Shown here piece after piece: positions 42,806-54,213 of a stretch of 64,000 nt of DNA. How positions within the stretch are numbered: the stretch's first letter is position 1; each line of letters opens with the position of its first letter. The DNA is taken from NCBI GenBank assembly GCA_026119935.1, contig JALRMH010000016.1:310001-374000 (forward strand), read 5' to 3'. The stretch comes from Endothia cerciana (taxonomy: Eukaryota; Ascomycota; Sordariomycetes; Diaporthales; Cryphonectriaceae). The notes under the pieces were generated by a model. The model ran no database searches, was not told the DNA's origin, and worked only from the letters and a program-made list of their open reading frames with translations. Both the position numbers and the translations under genes were made by a program.

Positions 42806-45241
42806 ATGGACCATCTTCAGCGGCCATCAGAGCAGCACTACGAAGAGGCCATCGTACCGTGCCTAGGAACAACACAGTATGACGGTCTCGATTTCAATTC
42901 TTACCCGCTCCGTCGCGGATGGGACAGGACGCGACTCCTCGCAGGGGACTTCAATCAACATGACATGGCGAAGACAGCGGCGTTCCTCCAGGATTGGCTG
43001 TATTTCGGACTGCTCTGGGAAATTCTTGGCGAGTGTGGCGGCAAGGCAAACTATACACAGTCGTGGCCTAATCTACAGAATGGACGAGTCACGACGAGGT
43101 CTTTAGAAATCCATTTCTCACGGCGTATGGAGGATATGAAGCTGGGGCTCCAGGCGACTTCAACGGCCGCGAGGAAGCAACTCGAAAGAGCAGAGCAAGC
43201 TCTCAAGCTCTTGTCCTTCCTTTGCTGTTGCACAATCCCTCTAGGCGACGATACAGGATACTCCGGGGACATGCATCGCTGGCCTCTGTCAGCGGAAGTG
43301 GACTTTTCTATCCGAGTACTAGGAGGTTACCTAGCGGCAGGAATGTATGAGGCCCTGTGGAGCTCTGTTTCGGACTCGCTTCTCGCAAACCTGCACTTTG
43401 GCGCTGGATCCTTGCCAAAGTCCCGCATGATCAACACCGGCTGGTGTCCAAGCGACATAACCATGGCAGTGGAGCAGTTGTCGCCGGCGTCATTGTACTA
43501 TGCCAGTTCTCTCCAGCGGTCCGGCGGGAACCGTGATCACGGCAGGTGCTCGTCGGAGGCCTGTCTCGCCAGCCAAGTCGACACGCGTACTTACCGGACC
43601 AGCCATGCCCGGGCCGGCTGCGAATGCCCTCCCTTGGGGCCGCTCGTGGAGGGCGTAGTGGCAAGTATCAGTGCTGGAAAGATACCGCTGATTCTGCTAT
43701 CGGTAAGCGACGACGGAAACGTCTCGCTCAAGGTCCAATCATCAAAGCTCGGGCAAAGATACGTAGCCTTTTCACACGTGTGGTCAGACGGGATGGGAAA
43801 CCCTAGCGAGAATACCTTGCCGACCTGCCAACTGGTAAGGATCCGATCTCTGCTTCGCGAGCTGGACCGACTCACCAGCACATGGACTCTGTTGAACAAG
43901 GGGCACGGAAACAGGCTCTGGCAGAGATTCAGGGATACGTGTATGCCGTTTTGGATCGACACTCTTTGTGTGCCTGTGGGAGAGCAATACCAAGATGAAA
44001 GATCCCGCGCCATTAGCATGATGAAAGATACTTATGAAAGGGCGTACCAAGTGCTGGTCCTGGATTCAGAGCTTGAGACGCACACTTTGCGCCGTAGCGG
44101 CAACAGCAACAACAGAAGCGATGACACGAGCCTAGCTGTGGCCGAGGCAATGATGCGCATGTCTCTCTCGGGCTGGATGCGCCGGTTGTGGACGCTTCAG
44201 GAAGGCGTGCTAGCCCGCAATCTGTACGTGAAGTTCAAGGATGCAGTCCTGGATCTGAATGCAGCAAAGCACGTCCTAGATAACGCACCAGAGTTCTCCG
44301 GTATCGCTCGGGGGCTCAAGGCCACATACGGAACCATTCCAAACAGCGCCGCTCGGTTTCTCGTGCGTATGAATGCGTTGCGCAGCAGTGTGGTCGACGC
44401 ACATGAACCCAGGCTCTTGGGCATCCACAGACAGATCGCCTGGACGGACGAGGCACGAGTCCGGGAGGACCGGATCGGGTTTGCGATTATGGAAGCCTTC
44501 GTCGCCAGCCGGTTCCGAACGACGAGTAGACAGTCGGACGAGTATATCTGTCTTGCGAGTCTACTTGGGTGGGACACCTCGAGGCTGTCATCTGTCCCTC
44601 TTGACCGGAGGATGATGTTCCTCCTGTCCAAGCTGGAGAAGCTTCCTCAAGGTCTTATCTTCGCACCTGGACCGCGTGTGAGTGAGCCAGGTTGGGGATG
44701 GGCGGTGACGAGGTTCGGCAACCCGGGGTTCAAGGAACGCGTGCTTGCCCCCATTAATGACCCGAGGCTTGCTGAGAGGAACGAAGTCGGGCTTACCGTC
44801 CTGTATCCCGGCCTTATTGTGCCGCATACCCGCGAAGTGGCCAGCTCGAACAAAGTAATGCTTTGCGTACAAGGGCCCGACCGGACACAACCAGAGCAAA
44901 GCATATTCGAACTCGACTGGCTCGGACTTGATAATGCATATCACATCGCGGATCCGGCATCGACCGAAGACCAACAATACATCTACATTCTATTTTATGC
45001 ACCTAACGGAGCTATGAGAGCACAAGCTTCCATGGCGGCAGCCGTGGTCTCCATCCCGACCCAGCAGCGATCCAAGGTTTTAGATAGAGAGGCCCAGGTT
45101 GAATGCTTCTTCCGGGGCCTTTGCCAACTGAGACTTCTCGATAGTGAGTATCTATCATGGGATTCATTACCGGTACTGGGATCTCATCCTGATGAAGATG
45201 AGATCGTGCTTGTGGGCCCACGGAGATGGACGATTCGGTAA
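42806..45241 (+). CDS. HET-domain (heterokaryon incompatibility) protein
   Basis: Intact, intron-less frame of 811 aa from ATG 42806. The HET domain (about residues 315-470) shows the ordered landmarks YVAFSHVWSDGMGNPSENTL, PTCQLVRIRSLLREL, PFWIDTLCVPVGEQYQDERS and RAISMMKDTYERAYQVLVLD, then SGWMRRLWTLQEGVLARNLY. HET domains act as intracellular TIR-like cell-death effectors in fungal non-self recognition. The N-terminal 300 residues and the C-terminal 300 (with GWDTSRLSSVPLDRRMMFLL and ECFFRGLCQLRLLDSEY) resemble the variable regions of large HET proteins but have no domain I can name. A Cys/His-rich patch (CSSEACLASQ ... ARAGCECPP) precedes the HET domain. No NACHT or repeat domain is attached. 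Its neighbours are decayed STAND and AAA+ genes. Confidence 0.93.
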   Translation: MDHLQRPSEQHYEEAIVPCLGTTQYDGLDFNSYPLRRGWDRTRLLAGDFNQHDMAKTAAFLQDWLYFGLLWEILGECGGKANYTQSWPNLQNGRVTTRSLEIHFSRRMEDMKLGLQATSTAARKQLERAEQALKLLSFLCCCTIPLGDDTGYSGDMHRWPLSAEVDFSIRVLGGYLAAGMYEALWSSVSDSLLANLHFGAGSLPKSRMINTGWCPSDITMAVEQLSPASLYYASSLQRSGGNRDHGRCSSEACLASQVDTRTYRTSHARAGCECPPLGPLVEGVVASISAGKIPLILLSVSDDGNVSLKVQSSKLGQRYVAFSHVWSDGMGNPSENTLPTCQLVRIRSLLRELDRLTSTWTLLNKGHGNRLWQRFRDTCMPFWIDTLCVPVGEQYQDERSRAISMMKDTYERAYQVLVLDSELETHTLRRSGNSNNRSDDTSLAVAEAMMRMSLSGWMRRLWTLQEGVLARNLYVKFKDAVLDLNAAKHVLDNAPEFSGIARGLKATYGTIPNSAARFLVRMNALRSSVVDAHEPRLLGIHRQIAWTDEARVREDRIGFAIMEAFVASRFRTTSRQSDEYICLASLLGWDTSRLSSVPLDRRMMFLLSKLEKLPQGLIFAPGPRVSEPGWGWAVTRFGNPGFKERVLAPINDPRLAERNEVGLTVLYPGLIVPHTREVASSNKVMLCVQGPDRTQPEQSIFELDWLGLDNAYHIADPASTEDQQYIYILFYAPNGAMRAQASMAAAVVSIPTQQRSKVLDREAQVECFFRGLCQLRLLDSEYLSWDSLPVLGSHPDEDEIVLVGPRRWTIR

Positions 45242-46775
45242 GGCAATGGTGGTAACTTTGGATTCCAAGCCCGCCGGCCGGAGTGCGAGACGTTGTCGAC
45301 GCCCGGGACTCTGCAACAGAGGCCAGCGCATCGTTCTGTTCGATAAGGCGGGGTCAAGTTTAGCTATTAGAATAGGCTTCTTAGCGCTTGGAATGCCTAT
45401 GTAAGTAGCTTGTAATACCTGAAAGAGCTTACCCTGCGCTGTGATTTTTGCGCCTACTAGCGGCTGTAGCCGACCAACAAGAGACGGCATGCCTGACCGT
45501 GTCACAGGCATCACAAGAAAATCCGGCGGGCCTTGCGTACGTAACTATATACATACCTACCGGGACGGTCTCACTCTGGGAGGAAAGAAAGACGGGGGGA
45601 AAGGCCTCAAGTTCGACACCTACAAGTGTGATCCCCGAATTAAGCCTATGCTCTTGAACCAGCACGTATAGCGGTTCTGGTTCGAGTATTGAGGCGCCGG
45701 GAGAGGGACCAACGACGTCGCCCAGCTGTGAATCATCCCAATCCCGTGTTTTCAAGGACGTGTCCTCGGAAAATGCAGCGGCTAATCGAGTCGACTAGAT
45801 GCTTAGCCATCTCTTAACCGAATCCGAAAAGCCATGGATTCATGGCTTGGACGAATCCAGAGGTAGACTATGTTGATGCTTTGAAGAGGTGAGCCAGCCG
45901 ATTCCTACCGTTACATGGTGCCCGAGGCTATATGAATCCGGCCTCACAATATGTAAGCCAAGTGAATGCCCGTGCATGGCTGTCTGTAGGATTCACCCGC
46001 TGGGGGCACTCCACTGAATCCTCGCCTCGTACCCACCAATTAGACTTGCTAGTAAGCTTATGCATTACCTTGAATAGGATTTAGCGATCGGCAGTGTCAC
46101 ACGTTTCGGTACTACATTGGCAGAGAGCAAAACGAGTCCGCTCCAGATCTGTCTGCGCTGTGCAGCAGAGCCTCGTATTAGCTCTAAAGCGACACTGCCA
46201 GGTCGTGTGAGCCTGGCTTGGAAGCCATTTCGTACCGCGCACACGTGTATCATACGTGTCCTCTGCCTTCCGAGAAGCTGCCCGGTTTGGGGAATAGGAG
46301 GATCCTTAGAAGTACTGTGGAGAAGCAGGTAATGTTACACCGCCTGAACGTAGGATTCAGGAAGAGCTGCCAGAGTCGATCTCGGGAAATTTACCAGAAG
46401 CTCGGAACGGAATACGAAGAGGGCCCTGGCATCGGACTGCAGCCCTCTCGTGTTAGACAGTGTGGCGCCAACTGTACAGATTTCGCCCCTCCCGAGAGCC
46501 CGAACAGACGATCGTTGCCTGACAAGCCCCTGCTTCCATCGAGGCTCAGCTACTCGTCTAGTCCATATGATGTAGGTAGGTACTTACCGAGCTAGGTAGG
46601 ATGGTCAACTCATACATAAATGTACGAGATTTGCTTCAGCCCTCCAAATGAGATTGACTACAACAGTCCCGGCGCTCCGTCAAGACAGTCATTCGCTCCG
46701 ATCCGGACCTCGTTCGCTCACCCTCATAAGCTCATTTCACTCTGAACCCATCCAGAACTCCAGCAGCTCGCCAAG
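45242..46775. other. Intergenic, no supported gene
   Basis: About 1.5 kb between two plus-strand genes. Short frames only, no clear protein resemblance. The last 150 nt before 46776 are pyrimidine-rich and fit a leader for the next gene. Confidence 0.5.
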
Positions 46776-47501
46776 ATGATCTCTCTCACGACCCTCGCCG
46801 CCTCCACTCTGGCCGCCCTACCTCTGGTGAACGCCTACGTCACAGGCTTCACTGCTCCGGCAACCGCCACGGCAGGCGACGCCATTAATGCGACGCTGCA
46901 GACGGCGTTATACATCCAAAACTGGGACGACTACTCCATTGTCTGGGTACGGACTTCGGGGAATTTTATTTTTGCTTTCTGCATGTTCCATCTGTCCTCT
47001 TCTGAGCCGGTCCTCCTTTATCTAGGCCGGCTCAGACCGAGTCGGAATCGAATCTCAACTATGAAGCCCGACCTTTCCATCCCTGTTCTATGATAATTAC
47101 TGGACTTCTCGAATAGCTCCCCATGGAGGCAGAAAGAGCCTCCCAATGCTTCCTTCTCGCATCACATTCGCTCTTCAAAAGTCCGCAACTAACTCTCCAT
47201 GCTTTAGGGTCTCGTGCCAACTACGTACGATTGCTCGACGTGCATCGGTACGCAGATTGGCTATGCGACCCTGACAGGAACCGAGGGCGAACTGTACCCT
47301 TATACGTTTACTGAGATCCTAACAATCCCTGCCGGCACCTCGGCGGGCGACTATTATCTGAAGGCGGCGATTCCTCACCTCGTCGGTGTAAGTGATGAAC
47401 TACTCGGCGGAATTGAGGTTGTGTCCGTTGACTAACGTGATTTCTAGGCGTCTGGTGAGATGGGTTTCAACATCTACAGTGTCAATATCACCGTCTCGTA
47501 A
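46776..47501 (+). CDS. Small secreted protein of unknown function
   Basis: Exons are 46776-46946, 47208-47387 and 47448-47501; 134 aa. Residues 1-20 form a signal peptide (MISLTTLAASTLAALPLVNA). The mature chain, of about 114 aa, is beta-strand-like with alternating hydrophobic residues: TGFTAPATATAGDAINATLQ, TALYIQNWDDYSIVWG, LVPTTYDCSTCIGTQIGY, LTIPAGTSAGDYYLKAAIPH, GFNIYSVNITVS. The PATATAGDAI...IPAGTSAGDYYL...VNITVS layout suggests a single immunoglobulin-like beta sandwich. There are only two Cys (CSTC), spaced three apart. N-glycosylation sites occur (NATL, NITV). It resembles small secreted proteins widespread in ascomycetes, some of which are effector candidates; I cannot assign a family. 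Introns carry CTAAC-type branch sites (ACTAACG, AACTAACTC). Confidence 0.8.
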
Positions 47502-48862
47502 AAGTGGGTACTTGTGGGCTAAATAGTTTGAAGGTCGACTGGATTATACAGGCATCGTGCACACGCAGCATGTCGGCGCATTGTATGGAGCATGGCGTTG
47601 GTGAAAATGGGTGCGCGATTTCTACACGAAGTATTAATATCAACGTATTGTATGATCCCTCTGAAAATGGACGAAGCCACATTGGGATCAATTCCAAACT
47701 CCATACCTTTCAAACGTGCATTCCTGTCCCTTCTTTTAATCAGATCTCGATGCATCTACAATCGTAGGTTGAAGTAGACTGCACGGTCCCTATTTCCTCC
47801 TACTGTCCTATGATCCCCCGAAACCCTTGTTTATTGAACTGGAGCATTAAGGCGCCGATGCTAAATAACTGTTGTTCTGCTGAGGACCACGCTGGATCTT
47901 ACTCGGCAATTTCTCTCAATGGTTTGATCCAAAAGTCACAAAGTTGTGGTTTTCGATACAATTTCAATCCTTCTTGAACCTGCTTCACTTGACAGATCTG
48001 TCGTTCTTATGTTCTTATACCGGGATGGTGGTACGCTGGTAAGCGCACTACTCTATCAGAGTTCGCAGGATCTCGGAATCGTCCCACACTATCGGATTCC
48101 TGTTGTGCTAGGAATTGAGACGGTGGTCATCGATTCCATGGCGAGGTACAAACTCTCATATGATTCCTTAATAATCTTGAGTCTTGGTGCTTTGTCACCC
48201 AACATTACATTCAACTCGGGCCACGAAGCATTGTTTTGTCTTCCTTTGGGTTATAAACTGAGTCGACTCTATGAAAGCCTACTTCAGGTTGAGAGTGGGC
48301 TTCTGCTTAGTTGTGATTCTGCAGACAAAGACAAAGCCATAACTACTCAGGGGTGAGCGGCATTACTGCGCATCCATCGCTCCTATCCCGACCAACTTTC
48401 GTACTTCTAATTACAGCATGTCCTCAGCCATGACCTGCGGCCCTCCCCACTGCGTCACTCATAAATGGGGATTCCAAGGGTTTACTGTTTGGTTTCGACA
48501 GACGATATATGCACTTTTCCGAAGCTGATACACTTCACTGTCACCAAGGGGGTTAAGCACAACCGTACTGCAATGCGCTACCTAGATAACCAGCTACCCC
48601 GTAGGTGCTCGAAAGCGGTATCGAAGATCTAAGCCACGTGGTAAGACGGAGAGATTACTCCGTCTGCAGCAAAAAAGGTCGGGCGCTTACGAGGGCTTGT
48701 GTTGGTTGCATGGCCGGTATCTTGGATATCGCTAATGTGGTTAAGCGCCGTTTGGCTGCTTTCTCTCACCTTGCCTCTCACGCGCCAGAGAACGTTGAAT
48801 CCGACACTCCCCTTTGAATTATCCAAATCAAATGTTTTTTTACGACTAGTGAAACACGCAAA
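47502..48862. other. Intergenic, no supported gene
   Basis: About 1.4 kb of lower-GC DNA. A 130-codon plus-strand frame at 47946-48356 has no family resemblance or splice context and is not accepted. No repeats are seen. Confidence 0.5.
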
Positions 48863-49823
48863 ATGGAGATTCTCGGTCTACTGGCATCATGTCTTCTTGC
48901 CCTCTCCGCCGCCACTGATGCTTATGCTGTTCCTCATGAGGCTCAGCAAGCCCCTATGTCGGACGCGATTCCTTTCGCTCTCCGCGACGCCCACATTAAT
49001 GATATTGACGAGATCAACATTGCCAACTATGAGGCTTTCAGGCGCGGGGAAGCATGGAAGTACATCTATCAGTTTGCAGATGAGGTAGAGCCGGGGTACA
49101 CGTTGGCTTGTCAACGCGAAGCTTTTGTCCAGCTCATTCGCGAGGATGGCGAGGGATACAGAACCAGAGTGCTAGCGGTGCCCGATTCATCATCTGTAAG
49201 AGGGGAGAGAGTCGTCTCTGTCTCGGTCTGGGGGTACAGCAGGACAGCGATCCTTGACGAAGCTTCGTTCTCGTCCACTTCACCAATGTTGCTCGAAGCG
49301 GGTCTTCTCCCGAGAGATCGCCCTGTCGCATCTAGCACACACTTCAACTGCTCCGCGCATCTGGACGCAAATATGACCCGCGCTGAGGACTGTAAGTGAT
49401 ACACTCCCTGAGTGGTCCTTCATGGGTTTGCTTTAAGAGCCTCCCGCTGCCGGCACTTCCAGCTTAAGATCAAAGCTCTGACATGTATAAGATACCGAGC
49501 ACATCAAGGCTGCAGCGCGGAAGTACCTTTTGGAACCTTTCAGCCGACAACTCCAACTCGAGCTACTCGCCACGCATCCAGAATGGGATGGGAATGGGTT
49601 CGCAGCCAAGCACCTCCAGTGGGGCCAGGCTGAACTCACGAGGCTCAATCGCGCGGCAGATGGCTTTGACCAGCGGATGCCGATCACGCTGATTGGCACG
49701 CCGGCTGGATACCCGCTGTATGTGGGTGAAGGGTTCAAGGGGCTGAAGAACATTACTCTAGAGCGACTGGACGGGAAGGGTATCCTGTGGTGGGAAGCCA
49801 TGAAGTACGATGACGAGGCATAA
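48863..49823 (+). CDS. GNAT-like acetyltransferase with apparent signal peptide
   Basis: Exons are 48863-49391 and 49492-49823; 286 aa. The acceptor TATAAG at 49491 was chosen because it restores DYTEHIKAAARKYLLEPFSR; an earlier AG would hit a stop. Residues 1-22 (MEILGLLASCLLALSAATDA) look like a signal peptide. A GNAT-type fold follows: IPFALRDAHINDIDEINIAN (strand 1), YEAFRRGEAWKYIYQF, LACQREAFVQLI, then RVLAVPDS and VVSVSVWGYS (strands 4-5 region). The second exon has LELLATHPEWDGNGFAAKHL followed by QWGQAEL (acetyl-CoA loop helix; the loop reads WDGNGFAAKHL, near the Q/RxxGxG/A pattern), and ends with YPLYVGEGFKGLKNITLERL. Substrate unknown. A secretory GNAT is odd, because acetyl-CoA is cytosolic. 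Confidence 0.78.
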
Positions 49824-52800
49824 TAGTCCGGGTGGCGGACGGAGATATTGCGGAGACAATGGTCGCTTGTGGCCTCGGGTCCTCTTTCTCATCAGAAGAC
49901 TGCTCTAACCCAGAGCGTCTGTCCGTTGGCGGCTCCTGGCTGAAAACACCCTGCCTCAATGAGCCCGAGGACTTGATGAAGAGCTCCAGAACGAACTTCG
50001 TGGGATCTAAGGTATCACACATCAGTTGTTCACGAGAACATGGCGCTGGTCCACTCAACCCTGACCATGTTGGCGGCCTTCTGCTTGCACGTGATAGCTT
50101 GACCAGCTGACCAGTCATCACAGCGAACATAGCTTACCCAGGTAGATAGATACATTAGGCCGGCAAGCAGGAAAGCGATATTCTCAATGCATCGCACGGT
50201 GACACTTGCGGATACCAAAGGGCAGCGATGCCCAGCTGGTCAACCTTGGAACCCGTGCCGTTCGACTTTTAGAGGTGCATGTTATCATAGAGCAATTCAT
50301 CATCCCTTTCTTCCGATTCGTAGACTGACTGACTTCTTTAAAAGACTAAAGATCTCGAAAAGGTTGTCAGTGTCCATCCCAGAGTCTAATCTTAGTCCGA
50401 CAACCTACACCTCAGTATAGAACGGCCCACATACCCACTGTAATGTTACGGCCGGATGCTATGCGTCCAGGCCAACTAGCCAACATTCTACCATTGCAAA
50501 AACTTCTGCTATTATTGAAGGCGAGAGGTAGGGTGTAGAGGTTCCAGGAAAATGCCAGCCTTGAGCGTTCCTTGCGCTTTCATCGGTTGGATAAGCGGCC
50601 CGTCGTATCAACTACGGTTTTCGGATTATCATGAATGCGAGGCTTGACATGCATGATTTACAAGATGTCAGGACGGGGAAACTCGAGAGCTTCGCTGACC
50701 AAGCACCCCTCGTTCTCGACCGTCCTGAATTCGAGCACCTGTCGTACGGCGAAAGCGGCCTGAGAGCTGTCTTCAAATCGTCCTATGCTTTCGGTGCTGC
50801 GCTTCTGGCCATTTTGGGTGACTCTTCCTTCGGCTGTGATCATTGTGTGAGAGCTCTGATTCCGACGATAGATCAACTTCGGACGCAAGTTCCAGAGATC
50901 CCCTAGACACCCTAGTCAAACGTTTCTGCAGCAAGTATTCCTCTCAATCTTTAAATTCATGCCTAATTTTGTTAATTAGGGTTAAGAGCAAGTCTCAAAA
51001 TCCTATGTAGTTTCCCCCTGCTGTCTCCAACGATGACACTTGCTATCTCAACGTATGCTGTCCACGATGCCCTCATCCGCCGACACCGCCTTGCCGACGA
51101 ATGTTCCCTGCGCATCTCTCTTTCTCGAGAAAGTTCCGTGGTTAGTTAGCATACTACTCGCCAACTTACCTCTGACCCTTCTCCACAGCGAGCGCAACCC
51201 TCGTTTAAACCCTGAACCGGATAGGCGGTGACCGGTCTGCTGATGGGCTTCGGTCCCCGTCCCAAATAGCAGGTGTCAGCCTTAACATCGTTTGTGACAG
51301 GGGCCCTCTCATCAGTTTTAGTTCCGGTTATGATGACAAAATTCTTGAATCTGATTGGCATTGGTGTATCTCGACGATCGCGTTGTTGAGTGGGCGCGCT
51401 CGGCCTGAAGGACGACTCAGTTCCGAGTGGTCAACCGGACCGTTGAGCGCTAGATGATCGACAGCCAGATTGCGATCCCCCGGATGGTCTAACCCTCGAG
51501 ATCCTGGAACGTCGGCCCAGACTTGCAACATCAGACTTTCTGGCTGGCTGTTCGTTCACAAGATTGTCCCCTATCACGGATGCCTGCCCAGTGCTCGGCA
51601 GAACGCCTTGGAACACGGGTGGAGCCGAAGAGGTTGTGCAGAGTGCCGTTGTAGTAATAGGTTAATAGCGTGGGTCTTGTGTCCGCGGATTTCGCAACAT
51701 GTCCTAGAGCAGATAACTGCCTTCGTGCAGCAAAGGTCTTTCGTCGAGGCTGTCCAAGGCAAATTTCCGATCTACCTTCCGTCAAAATCAAGCCTTGAGA
51801 TATTGACTCCGAGCGCTCCCCTTGGAAGATGTCTGGACGTGAGCTGACGTTAAGAAACAGCAGATGACTTTCATAGACTCACACCAGTTGCCTGAGATAT
51901 CCTTGAGGAGCGGATGTTAGGTAAGATCCGGCACAGGCGTGTCTGATGTGATGCGTCATTATTACGAAACGCGACCTGCAGATTGTACAATTTAAGAACG
52001 CTATGATCATTGACCAGGAATATAATGTAACACCTAGCACAAGCCTATGTGTCTTAACATCAGTAGTGTTCGTGTCTGCCATTTCTCTCCACGAACTACA
52101 AAGAGTACAGATGTGCAATGGTCTGCCTGAGCAGGCTAGTCAGCTATTTTCAAGACGGGACATCTCTTGTTCATCGGCACAACACCGATGCTCTCAGGCA
52201 GCCTCAGGACAACCATGTAGTTTTTAATCTGGTCGACATAGCAATGTCTACACACCTCTGAAACCCCTGAATGTGGGTGGGAGCACGACTTGACCAAGTA
52301 ATCCACGCAAAGTCTTGCGTCAGCAAACAAATACAAGTCGTGCTATATATGATATTGTACCGCTCGTGATAGCCTCGTCTGTCCGTATCGAGCTTAGCGG
52401 CATGCTGAGATGAGAGTTTCGCTTATTGTGTGGGAAACCTTCGGCTACCGCCTCCCCACCAAAGCATGACTCGAAATTGAGTTTCAATGTGGAGGCCCCC
52501 TAGACACCATTGGGTTGGACCACAGTCGGCTCCCAGACAGCTCGGAGTTAGATCACCCCTTTTGCGAGCTGCGAAATTACCATAGTACAAACATCTAAGC
52601 CACCTATATACGACCGCGTCGTCACAGGACAGAATTACTACTAACCGTATGAGTATCCTCATCCTGATGACAACAACAACAGAATGTGAGGTCAAATCGA
52701 TACCCCCTGGCCCGATCCCATCGCCTCCTATATATATTATCAGTGGGGCTCCTCGGATGTCAAATGTTCGGCCCGGAGCAATTCAACCACGACTAGGAGA

Positions 52801-54213
52801 CGCGGCCTGTTGTCTCCCATGCCTGAAGACAGGCCATCCTTATCTCAAGGTTAACATATTCCGCAATGTCAAGCTTCAGTCTGTCGCACTAGGCCGGAAG
52901 CCAGCCCGGTACGACGGGGAGCCAGGGCGAGGCCCAGAGGTGCAGGTGTGGGCTGTGGTATGATTTGCTGGAATTCGCCGCCGGTTTGGCCGGCAAGGTG
53001 AGCTATCAGTTAGGAATAGCCTGTCTGTTGCTGGCGTCATCGACCCTCGCGATGGCCATCTGAGGGGAGATTGCAAGCACTCGGCATGAATCCTCCTTGA
53101 GTCTTGGCTCTGGTGCGGTTGTGCGACAGCAGAACAAAATACTAAGCGCTTCCTCAGCCCTATTGTGCGACACTTCGGTGAGCACTAGGTGTCACTGCCG
53201 GCAGTTCCATCGTTGGGCCGAAATACCAATCTGGTTGACTGTCTCACCCTGCAAGATGCATCAACCCGAGCCGACGTGCATGCCTGGATCTTGTCGGGGT
53301 TTGTGCACTGTGCACGCTGAGGTACGGACTCCTGGCCACCTTTGGGTTTAGTTCTCCGCCATGGCTTAGTCAAATGCTGTCGTAGCCTCTCCCCTCAAAA
53401 GGGGTGACCACCCCCGACCGACTGGGGAATGACCCATGGTCTGTCTATACGCTGCTCGTACGTAGTAGGTCGGCCTCGCAGAGTTGATACCCGGGAGTAC
53501 GTGAGACGCTCAGGAGGCCAGGCACGCAGGACAGAGAGAAAAGGCGACCACAGAAGCGCCACCCAGGCCGGAAGGATGCTCCGAGAGTGCCCAGCGCCGT
53601 GCGATGCCAGTGCGACACGTCGTTTTCTCGACTGCCGAGACTCTCGACCTCGGCCTGGGCAGACGAGATTGGACAGAACTCGGTGTGCCAAAGCTCAAGG
53701 GCACGTACCCACTCGGTGGCGCGGCTTCCAGCGGATGCTTGCCGAGATCTGACGTTGCTCCACTCGGAATGGACAGACGTTGGCCGTGACTGGGGCGCTG
53801 GCGGCGAGCAAGGTTCCTGGAGCAATTTGGTATGATAGAGGAGCCGGAGGAGATGGGACGGGCCTTGCCATCCGGTCTTATGTCCAAAACAAGAAGCGAT
53901 TGGACTGTGTGGACCAGGTTGTCGGTGTCAGTTGCTTCTGGGGGCCTGGGGGAGACGCCCACTTCTTCTCTTACAATACCCCGATGGAGATCCTGCTGTT
54001 CGCCTCGTCAACGTCCACGGCGATCAGTATTTCTTCCTTTTCTCCTGACACCCGACTGGCCCAACTTTGTAACGCCGGCACCTCCTCGCCGCGGATAGAA
54101 CCAGCAATACACCACCATCTACTGGATCTAGCAGTCTCACCCCTGGATCCCAGCACAGATCTGTCAATGCAATTCGAAACGTCCCGTCAAGTTTGATTCG
54201 GGCAACAGACGAC
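49824..54213. other. 4.4-kb gene desert
   Basis: I find no supportable gene on either strand. Frames of 60-150 codons exist (for example 50631-50906 plus, 53510-53962 minus) but lack family resemblance, splice context or conserved motifs. GC content rises again after about 53000. No transposon ends, tandem arrays or RNA genes are recognised. Confidence 0.5.

Noticed and set aside
46776..47501. Assignment of the small secreted protein to the NIS1 effector family
   Set aside because: Size, signal peptide and strand pattern are suggestive, but I cannot confirm the family from memory and no decisive motif is visible.
50631..50906. Plus-strand frame of 91 codons in the gene desert
   Set aside because: Reasonable amino-acid mix but no motif, no flanking splice sites and no recognisable homologue. 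Not enough to call a gene.
53510..53962. Minus-strand frame of about 150 codons upstream of the prenyltransferase
   Set aside because: Ser/Pro/Arg-rich, no conserved segment, overlapped by similar-length frames on the other strand. Considered as a cluster partner and dropped.
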